Source: Gemmataceae bacterium
Lineage (GTDB): Bacteria > Planctomycetota > Planctomycetia > Gemmatales > Gemmataceae
Reading direction: 5' to 3'
DNA length: 5,097 bases
NCBI GenBank assembly: GCA_026418875.1
Contig: JAOAAM010000383.1
Location: 1-5,097 of the forward strand
Shown: piece by piece, positions 1-5,097 of the stretch
Layout: each line of letters starts with the position of its first letter
How positions within the stretch are numbered: the first letter of the stretch is position 1
Translations under genes and position numbers: made by a program
The notes under the pieces: model-generated
The model's database searches: none
The model's input: the letters and a program-made list of their open reading frames with translations, nothing else
What the model was told of the DNA's origin: nothing

Positions 1-423
1 CTCCTCGAATGGGCCACCCGCGTCGGGTTGGGCGGTGTCTACCAGACCCTCGATGTCCAAGGCTACTCCGCCGTCACCCCCGCTCCCGGGGCTCAGACCA
101 ACACGGTCATCGGCGGCTTGCTCGCGGTGGATAGCAACATCGGCCGCTATCACTCCTCTCGCTTCGCCGTCATCCCCGAGGGCAAGATCCAAGTGGCCTA
201 CCGCTTCGTCGGCAATCTCGACCTCGGCTTGGGCTACACCTTCACCTACATCAACAGCGTGATCCGGCCCAGCGAGCAGATCGACCCGCAGGTCAGCACC
301 ACGCGAGTGCCTGCCAGTGCCAACTACGCCTTCCCGGGCGGTGCCAATCGACCCCGCGTGGTCTTGAACCACAGCGACATGTGGATCCAGGGCCTGAACT
401 TCTTCGCCAGCCTGCGGTACTGA
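1..423 (+). CDS. BBP7-family outer membrane beta-barrel protein, C-terminal part (5' end outside window)
   Basis: The reading frame is open from base 1 to a TGA at 421-423 and gives the last 140 residues of a larger protein; the start lies upstream of the window. The fragment shows alternating short amphipathic strands typical of an outer-membrane barrel, for example KIQVAYRF (fragment residues 62-69) and YTFTYI (79-84). It carries the hallmarks I associate with the planctomycete BBP7 family: an I-R-P-x-x-Q-I-D turn after a Y-T-F-T-Y-I strand, and a closing W-I-Q-G-L-N-F strand. It ends in an aromatic residue (ASLRY), as expected for the C-terminal strand recognised by the BAM machinery. Such proteins are predicted to sit in the outer membrane of Planctomycetes; their transport substrates are mostly unknown, and nothing here identifies one. 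A strong hairpin begins about 30 nt after the stop. Family assignment is from recognised motifs, not a profile search. Confidence 0.85.
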   Translation, partial: LLEWATRVGLGGVYQTLDVQGYSAVTPAPGAQTNTVIGGLLAVDSNIGRYHSSRFAVIPEGKIQVAYRFVGNLDLGLGYTFTYINSVIRPSEQIDPQVSTTRVPASANYAFPGGANRPRVVLNHSDMWIQGLNFFASLRY

Positions 424-453
424 CCCCGCTCGAGTGCGACGAGGATGAAACGA

Positions 454-489
454 CGCATCGGCCCACGGACTTGTCCGCGGGCCGATGCG
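454..489. terminator. Candidate bidirectional terminator hairpin between convergent genes
   Basis: Bases 454-469 pair with 474-489 around the tetraloop CTTG (470-473), giving a 16-bp stem that is mostly G-C. In the plus-strand transcript one position (A465/C478) is mismatched; in the minus-strand transcript the same position is a U-G wobble, so the stem is continuous. Tracts following the stem are weak: CTTTCC on the plus side and GTTTCATCC on the minus side. It lies 30 nt after the BBP7 stop and 28 nt after the zwf stop, as expected for a shared terminator of two converging genes. The rest of the 424-517 gap holds nothing else I can support. Confidence 0.65.
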
Positions 490-517
490 CTTTCCGACTT
501 GCGTTTTCTCCATCTCC

Positions 518-1885
518 TCATTGCTTGAAATCTGGCCCGGTGGAGCCAGCGGGATACTCCAGGAGAGGCACGGCACCTTCAGCCCAGGCTCGCTGGATCG
601 GCTCAACGATCCGCCACGATTCCTCGGCCTCGTCTCCCCGAATGGACAGCACCGCATTCCCCTCGAAAACATCCAGTAGCAGACGAGCATAAGCGGAAAG
701 TTCCTGTGGCGGAAAGTCGGCGGCGAGTTTGGCTTGATCCAATTGATCCAACGGGGCGCTCAGTCCGTTCAAGTTCAGTCCCAGTTCTACGCGGTCGGGG
801 TTCAATCGCAAACGAAGATAGTTCGGCCGTGGGTGGCCCTGTGAAAAGGCCAGGTGCGGCACGGGGCGGAAGACGACCATCACTTCGTGTCGATCACGTG
901 CCAACGCCTTGCCGGTGCGGAGAACGAATGGCACGCCGGCCCAACGCCAGTTGTCGACAAACAATCGCACTTGCGCAAACGTCTCCGTGCCGCGCCCCGG
1001 ATCGACTCCCTCCTCCTCGACATAACTGGGAACTCGTCGTTCACCAATCTGGCCAGCGGTATATCGGCCACGGGTCGTGTTCGTGACGATTTCCTCAGGC
1101 GTCAGGCGACGCACCGCTCGAAGAACATCGACCTTGCGATCGCGAAAGTCACGTTCGTCGAGCGACACCGGCACCTCCATCGCCACCACGCACAACAGTT
1201 GCAACAAATGGTTCTGCACCATGTCGCGCAAAGCACCTGTGGCATCGTAATATCCGGCTCGACCCTCCAACGCGACGGTCTCATCCCACACGATCTCAAC
1301 ACGTTCGATGTGCTCTCGATTCCAAAGGTACTCGAAAACCCGATTCCCGAAACGAAGCCCCAAGATATTCTGCACCGTCTGCATGCCGAGAAAATGATCC
1401 ATCCGGAAAACCGTGGACTCGGCGAAAGCCGAACGTATGATCCCATTGAGCCTCTTCGCCGAAGCCAAATCCTGGCCAAAGGGCTTTTCGATGACGATGC
1501 GGCTGTGCTGGCACATGGGGATGCTTGCCAGGGTCTTGAGTACAGGCTCATGAACGGCCGGGGGCAACGCAAGATACACTGCCGACTGTCCTGTGGCCTG
1601 GCCGATGATGGCTTGCAGATCGTGGTGGTTGGTCACGTCGGCTTGCCGATACTCCAGCCAGCTAACAACTTCCTCACGGGTCGCCTCGGGAAGGTCCGGC
1701 CGATGTTCAGCCAGACGATTCGCAAGCGACTTGCGGAACTCCTCGTTCGTCATCGCCTCGCGACCGACCCCGATCCAAATCCCATCAGGCAGTAAACCTT
1801 GCTGCCTCAACTCCACGAGGGCGGGCAGCAGGTAGCGCGCCGTCAAGTCGCCCGTGGCTCCGAGAATGATGAATCGCTCCAACAT
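518..1885 (-). CDS. zwf: Glucose-6-phosphate dehydrogenase homologue (Zwf), divergent substrate site
   Basis: The 455-aa protein matches the family that oxidises glucose 6-phosphate to 6-phosphogluconolactone with NADP+ or NAD+, the cytosolic first step of the oxidative pentose-phosphate pathway. The N-terminal dinucleotide-binding motif is GATGDL (residues 9-14). EKPFG is at 133-137, DHFLG at 163-167, E202, LEGRAGYYD at 206-214, and DMVQNH at 221-226 with the expected proton acceptor H226. RTGKAL is at 323-328. Spacings between K134, H164, E202, D221 and H226 equal those of human K171, H201, E239, D258 and H263. Two lysines that contact substrate in classical enzymes are absent: the HYLGK lysine is M168, and the N-terminal KRK segment reads A16-R17-Y18. 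At 455 aa it is slightly short for the family (E. coli about 490). The ATG start leaves only nine residues before the glycine motif boundary, as usual. No clear Shine-Dalgarno sequence precedes it; a G-rich stretch lies about 8-16 nt upstream. No gnd, pgl or opcA lies beside it. Family is certain; catalytic competence on glucose 6-phosphate is less so. Confidence 0.93.
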   Translation of the reverse strand: MLERFIILGATGDLTARYLLPALVELRQQGLLPDGIWIGVGREAMTNEEFRKSLANRLAEHRPDLPEATREEVVSWLEYRQADVTNHHDLQAIIGQATGQSAVYLALPPAVHEPVLKTLASIPMCQHSRIVIEKPFGQDLASAKRLNGIIRSAFAESTVFRMDHFLGMQTVQNILGLRFGNRVFEYLWNREHIERVEIVWDETVALEGRAGYYDATGALRDMVQNHLLQLLCVVAMEVPVSLDERDFRDRKVDVLRAVRRLTPEEIVTNTTRGRYTAGQIGERRVPSYVEEEGVDPGRGTETFAQVRLFVDNWRWAGVPFVLRTGKALARDRHEVMVVFRPVPHLAFSQGHPRPNYLRLRLNPDRVELGLNLNGLSAPLDQLDQAKLAADFPPQELSAYARLLLDVFEGNAVLSIRGDEAEESWRIVEPIQRAWAEGAVPLLEYPAGSTGPDFKQ

Positions 1886-1948
1886 GGTTGGCCCGCCCCC
1901 AGAAAGCCAAGGCCCCCGAGCTTTTACCGGTGCTCACAGACCATGGAC

Positions 1949-1954
1949 ATTGTA
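1949..1954 (-). promoter_or_regulatory. Possible -10 element for zwf (TACAAT on minus strand)
   Basis: Read on the minus strand, this is TACAAT, one base from the sigma-70 consensus TATAAT, inside the only AT-rich patch (about 1949-1960) of the 111-bp divergent region. It would give a leader of roughly 55-60 nt before the zwf ATG. No convincing -35 element sits at 16-18 nt; the hexamer at a 17-nt spacing is CAAGAA. The same patch may also serve the plus-strand glucosidase gene, but I see no good plus-strand -35/-10 pair. This is inference from composition and one hexamer. Confidence 0.22.
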
Positions 1955-1986
1955 ATTTTTCTGCAACTGACTTCTTGCACCGTTTT

Positions 1987-1990
1987 GAGG
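1987..1990 (+). promoter_or_regulatory. Shine-Dalgarno sequence deciding the glucosidase start
   Basis: GAGG ends 6 nt before the ATG at 1997, an ideal spacing. It favours this start over the in-frame ATG at 1943, which would add 18 mostly hydrophobic residues lacking the basic N-region of a signal peptide, and over the TTG at 1799, which would extend the protein backwards across the antisense 5' end of zwf. Confidence 0.65.
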
Positions 1991-1996
1991 TTCCTC

Positions 1997-4648
1997 ATGT
2001 CTGCTAATCGCCGCGAAGTCTGGGCCGCGACTGCCGAAGGCCGCCGCGTCGTCGAGACCGCCTCTCGCCCCGAGGAGTGGAAACAATGGGGGCCTTACCT
2101 TTCCGAGCGGCAGTGGGGCACAGTACGCGAGGACTACTCGGACAATGGCGACACCTGGAAGGCGTTTCCCCATGATCACGCCCGCAGCCGCGCTTACCGC
2201 TGGGGCGAGGACGGCCTGCTGGGCATCACCGATCGAGAATGCCGTCTTTGCTTCGCCTTCGCGCTGTGGAACGGAAACGACCCGATCCTGAAGGAACGGC
2301 TATTCGGTTTGAGTAATCCCGAGGGAAATCACGGTGAAGATGTCAAGGAGCTTTATTACTACCTCGATGCCACACCGACTAGCAGCTATCTCAAAGGCAA
2401 ATATAAGTATCCACTTCGTGCCTTCCCCTATGCGGATCTCATCCAGAAAAATCAACAGCGCGGCTTCCTTGACCCAGAGTATGAACTTCTCGATACCGGC
2501 GTGCTCGACGATGGTTATTTCGATTTGACCGTCGAGTATGCCAAGGCACATCCGACTGACATATTAATTCGTGCGTCCATTACCAACGTCTCTGCGAAAC
2601 CTGCGACTGTATTCTGCCTGCCGACGTTATGGTTCCGAAATACCTGGAGCTGGGGCGGGGGCTACGAAAAGGATTGGGGAAAACCGGAACTATGGCTTGA
2701 GAATCAGGGCGTGACGGCGCGACATGCCACTCTCGGGGTTTATCGTTGGGAGGCAGAGTCAGCGACACAATGGCTCTTTACCGAGAATGAGACGAATGTT
2801 GCGCGGCTCTATGGGGTTCCCAATATATCTCCGTATGTCAAAGATGCCTTTCACGAGTGGCTCATTCATAGCAATCAAGAGGCCGTCAACCCGGCTTTGC
2901 GAGGGACGAAGGCGGCTGTCGTCTATCAATTGTCGCTCCAACCGGGCGAGACCGCGATCCTTCGTCTGCGGCTCCGTGCCATCGAACACGCTGGCGCTGC
3001 ATTCGGTCAGGACTTTGACCAGACGATCGACACCCGCATCCTTGAGGCAAATGAGTTTTATCAAAAATGGACGGCGCATTTGGCCGATGCCGAACGCCTC
3101 GTCTTTCGGCAGGCCAACGCGGGATTAGTCTGGTCGCAACAATTTTATTACTACCATGTCCGTGACTGGATCACGGGCGACCCGGCGCAGCCTGCCCCGC
3201 CCGCACATCGCAAACATCCGAACGAAGACTGGTCGCATCTCTTCGCCCGAGACATACTGTCCATGCCCGACAAGTGGGAGTTTCCCTGGTTTGCTGCCTG
3301 GGACACTGCGTTCCACATGATACCGCACGGCGACATTGATCCGCCCTTTGCCAAGGATCAAATGCTCCGCTTCCTTCGTGACTGGTATCAACATCCCAAT
3401 GGTCAGATACCGGCTTATGAATTCAATTTCGGCGATGTCAACCCGCCAGTCCACGCTTGGGCGGTCCGCTCAATTTATGAGCGTGACGGCTGTTGGGATA
3501 AGTTATTTTTGAAGCGAACATTTCACAAACTCACGTTGAATTTTACTTGGTGGGTGAATCGGAAGGATCGAACCGGCAAGCACCTTTTCTCCGGCGGATT
3601 TCTCGGGCTAGACAACATCGGCGTCTTCGATCGATCCCATCGTCTGCCGACGGGAGGATATTTGGAACAGGCAGACGGTACAGCGTGGATGGCATTTTTC
3701 TGCGCCGAAATGCTAATGATTGCTCTTGAGCTGGCGTTGGAAGATCCTTCTTACGAGGATGTTGCCAGCAGTTTTCTCCAGCATTATGTGGCGATCGCAA
3801 ATGCCATCAACACGTTGGATGGCACCGGGCTATGGGATGATGAGGATGGATTCTATTATGACCATCTTCGGTTGAATGGTCGGCTCATTCCATTGAAAGT
3901 TCGGTCTCTGGTTGGTTTGGTTCCTCTATTCGCCGTGGAGCTTTTGCCCAAGGAGACGTTACATCGGCTGCCGAAGTTCTACCGCCGCCTGCAATGGTTC
4001 GTCCGACACCGTTCGGAGGTGTTAGGGTATCTCGAACTACAGGGTGCCGACGCCGCGTTGGATCGACCAGAACTTCTGTTAACGCTCCCGTCTCGAGCGA
4101 AACTAGAGAGGTTATTGCGATATTTGTTCGATGAGAATGAATTTTATTCTCCTTTTGGTGTTCGGTCATTGTCGCGTTATCATCGAGAGAGGCCGTATGT
4201 ATGGCACCGGAACGAGGTCGATCACGTCGTCGCATATGTGCCAGGTGAAGCTGACAATGGGATGTTTGGAGGGAATTCGAACTGGCGTGGTCCAGTCTGG
4301 CTGCCGATGAATTATCTCCTGATCGAATCATTGCGAAAGTATGGACGTTATTATGGGCCGGAGCTTAAGGTGGAGGTGCCGACTGGCTCCGGCAACTGGC
4401 GAACACTCGAAGAAGCAGCGCGAGATTTGGCCGATCGGGTTATCCGATTATTTTTACCGGATGCGGAGGGAAGGCGGCCGGTGCATGGGGAGGCGCTTCG
4501 GTATGCGTCCGATCCGAACTGGCGCGACTTGATTTTGTTCTACGAGTACTATCACGGCGATACCGGCCGGGGCTGCGGGGCGAGTCATCAGACAGGCTGG
4601 TCGGCCTTGGTGGCGGCGTTGCTGTCGGATCGGGCCCCGAGGGGATGA
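1997..4648 (+). CDS. MGH1/GH63-type glucosidase-like protein
   Basis: From the ATG at 1997 the protein is 883 aa, a normal length for the bacterial 'glucosidase' group related to GH63 (processing alpha-glucosidase I, E. coli YgjK, mannosylglycerate hydrolase). The N-terminal region carries the group's signature WGPYLSERQWG (residues 31-41), followed by the conserved FPHDHARSRAYRWGEDG and NPEGNHGEDVKE segments, in a predicted beta-sandwich domain. The C-terminal half is the (alpha/alpha)6 barrel, with PWFAAWDT at 430-437, GQIPAYEFNFGDVNPPVHAW shortly after, GGNSNWRGPVW at 758-768, and YEYYHGDTGRG at 849-859 followed by SHQTGW. By analogy with GH63, D436 is the likely general acid and E850 a candidate base; this is inference. 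There is no signal peptide or membrane segment, so it is probably cytoplasmic. The expected reaction is hydrolysis of an alpha-glucosidic bond in a small glucoside or oligosaccharide; the real substrate cannot be read from sequence. It is divergent from zwf (111 bp) and convergent with mgtE. The middle of the gene is clearly lower in GC than its neighbours. No frameshift or truncation is seen. Confidence 0.92.
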   Translation: MSANRREVWAATAEGRRVVETASRPEEWKQWGPYLSERQWGTVREDYSDNGDTWKAFPHDHARSRAYRWGEDGLLGITDRECRLCFAFALWNGNDPILKERLFGLSNPEGNHGEDVKELYYYLDATPTSSYLKGKYKYPLRAFPYADLIQKNQQRGFLDPEYELLDTGVLDDGYFDLTVEYAKAHPTDILIRASITNVSAKPATVFCLPTLWFRNTWSWGGGYEKDWGKPELWLENQGVTARHATLGVYRWEAESATQWLFTENETNVARLYGVPNISPYVKDAFHEWLIHSNQEAVNPALRGTKAAVVYQLSLQPGETAILRLRLRAIEHAGAAFGQDFDQTIDTRILEANEFYQKWTAHLADAERLVFRQANAGLVWSQQFYYYHVRDWITGDPAQPAPPAHRKHPNEDWSHLFARDILSMPDKWEFPWFAAWDTAFHMIPHGDIDPPFAKDQMLRFLRDWYQHPNGQIPAYEFNFGDVNPPVHAWAVRSIYERDGCWDKLFLKRTFHKLTLNFTWWVNRKDRTGKHLFSGGFLGLDNIGVFDRSHRLPTGGYLEQADGTAWMAFFCAEMLMIALELALEDPSYEDVASSFLQHYVAIANAINTLDGTGLWDDEDGFYYDHLRLNGRLIPLKVRSLVGLVPLFAVELLPKETLHRLPKFYRRLQWFVRHRSEVLGYLELQGADAALDRPELLLTLPSRAKLERLLRYLFDENEFYSPFGVRSLSRYHRERPYVWHRNEVDHVVAYVPGEADNGMFGGNSNWRGPVWLPMNYLLIESLRKYGRYYGPELKVEVPTGSGNWRTLEEAARDLADRVIRLFLPDAEGRRPVHGEALRYASDPNWRDLILFYEYYHGDTGRGCGASHQTGWSALVAALLSDRAPRG

Positions 4649-4650
4649 TA

Positions 4651-4677
4651 TGGCTCGGGGCGGTCGATCCCAAGCCA
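4651..4677. terminator. Weak candidate terminator hairpin between convergent genes
   Basis: Bases 4651-4660 pair with 4668-4677 around a 7-nt loop. The stem has one mismatch (C4656/A4672) and one G-T pair on the plus strand; on the minus strand the mismatch becomes a G-U wobble. It starts 3 nt after the glucosidase stop. No T-tract follows on either strand. A second, shorter stem (4677-4682 with 4694-4699) overlaps the mgtE stop codon and shares one base with the first. Position between converging genes is the main support; the lack of a T-tract is against classical intrinsic termination. Confidence 0.3.
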
Positions 4678-4697
4678 GGCCGGTCGACGGCAGCGGC

Positions 4698-5097
4698 CTA
4701 CGGTGACAGCAACGTGCGACCGAAGGAGAAATAAATAATCAGCGTGACGGTGTCGGTCGAGGCGAGGGCGAGTGGACCCGCGGCGACTTGAGGATCGCAG
4801 CGGAGCAATCGCAAGACCAAGGGCATGGTCAGGCCGATCACCGCGGCACAGGCGACGGTGATACCGATCCCACCCAGAAGCGTCGCGGCAGCCGGCCAGG
4901 AGTCCTTCCAGACCAGGCCGACCAGGCCGACGATCAGCCCGCAAGCGGTGCCGAGTAACAGTCCCGTGATCCCCTCCCGACTCATACGCGGCAGAAGGGT
5001 TCGCCAGGAACCGCGCCGACCATGTAGGGCTTGGACCGTCAAGCTGACCGATTGGATGGTGACACTTTCGGCCAACGCCAACACGATGGGGATGAAC
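4698..5097 (-). CDS. mgtE: MgtE-like magnesium/divalent cation transporter, C-terminal membrane domain (5' end outside window)
   Basis: The frame is open from the window edge to a TAG at 4700-4698, giving the last 132 residues starting with FIPIVLALAESV. These match the C-terminal transmembrane domain of MgtE, an inner-membrane channel-like Mg2+ transporter. Hydrophobic segments are seen in order: FIPIVLALAESV, then GITGLLLGTACGLIVGLVGLVW, then TLLGGIGITVACAAVIGLTMPLVL, then GPLALASTDTVTLIIYFSFG. The last carries the conserved S-T-D-x-V-T-x-x-I-Y helix; its aspartate (codon 4754-4752) corresponds to the pore Asp432 of Thermus MgtE. The G-G-N-x-G-x-Q motif of classical MgtE is replaced by A-E-S-V-x-I-Q-S, and the asparagine of the S-N-P motif by glycine. 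The cytosolic N and CBS domains expected upstream are outside the window, so their presence is unknown. Family is firm; ion specificity is not. Confidence 0.85.
   Translation of the reverse strand, partial: FIPIVLALAESVTIQSVSLTVQALHGRRGSWRTLLPRMSREGITGLLLGTACGLIVGLVGLVWKDSWPAAATLLGGIGITVACAAVIGLTMPLVLRLLRCDPQVAAGPLALASTDTVTLIIYFSFGRTLLSP

Noticed and set aside
381..692. A 103-codon plus-strand frame spanning the BBP7 end, the hairpin and the zwf 3' end.
   Set aside because: It overlaps two well-supported genes in other frames and a strong terminator-like hairpin, and shows no domain.
854..1795. A 313-codon open frame on the plus strand opposite zwf.
   Set aside because: It lies entirely antisense to a clear zwf gene. 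The product is rich in His and Arg with no recognisable domain, as expected from the complement of a GC-rich coding sequence.
1799..1996. N-terminal extension of the glucosidase frame to TTG 1799 or ATG 1943.
   Set aside because: The extension runs antisense through the zwf 5' end and across the intergenic region, matches no family N-terminus, and lacks a good ribosome site, whereas ATG 1997 has GAGG at 6 nt.
3885..4331. A 148-codon minus-strand open frame inside the glucosidase gene.
   Set aside because: It is antisense to conserved glucosidase sequence including the GGNSNWRGPVW motif, and its low-complexity translation resembles no family.
4911..4928. Tandem 9-base direct repeat GACCAGGCC x2.
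   Set aside because: It simply encodes the repeated Gly-Leu-Val pattern of an MgtE transmembrane helix; two copies are not evidence of a functional repeat.
4588..4944. A 118-codon minus-strand frame overlapping mgtE and the glucosidase end.
   Set aside because: It is an Arg-rich out-of-frame shadow of the mgtE membrane domain, whose hydrophobic frame is clearly the coding one.

Overview
The window looks like ordinary chromosomal DNA from a GC-rich bacterium, most likely a planctomycete (Gemmataceae/Pirellulales type). The main clue is the C-terminal end of a BBP7-family outer-membrane beta-barrel protein, a family expanded in Planctomycetes. The zwf and mgtE variants and a large GH63-type glucosidase fit that assignment but do not prove it. 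I see no rRNA, tRNA, CRISPR array, insertion sequence or phage gene.

Layout: (1) 1-423, plus strand, the 3' end of a BBP7-family porin-like protein. (2) 424-517, a short convergent gap with a strong 16-bp hairpin that can serve as a terminator for both flanking genes. (3) 518-1885, minus strand, a complete glucose-6-phosphate dehydrogenase homologue of 455 aa with a divergent substrate-phosphate site. (4) 1886-1996, a divergent 111-bp intergenic region with one AT-rich patch that probably holds the promoters. (5) 1997-4648, plus strand, a complete 883-aa MGH1/GH63-type glucosidase-like protein. Its start is set by a GAGG Shine-Dalgarno sequence 6 nt upstream of the ATG. (6) 4649-4697, a 49-bp convergent gap with an imperfect hairpin. 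(7) 4698-5097, minus strand, the C-terminal membrane half of an MgtE-like divalent-cation transporter that runs off the window end.

The four genes alternate strictly in strand (+,-,+,-), so each is read from its own promoter and no operon is visible. The one pair with a plausible metabolic link is the divergent zwf / glucosidase pair: release of glucose from a glucoside, then (after phosphorylation by a kinase not present here) entry into the oxidative pentose-phosphate route. This is inference from neighbourhood alone. I found no convincing new biological system. The points most worth checking are the missing lysines in the Zwf active site, the altered pore motifs of the MgtE-like protein, and the unknown substrate and lower GC of the glucosidase.
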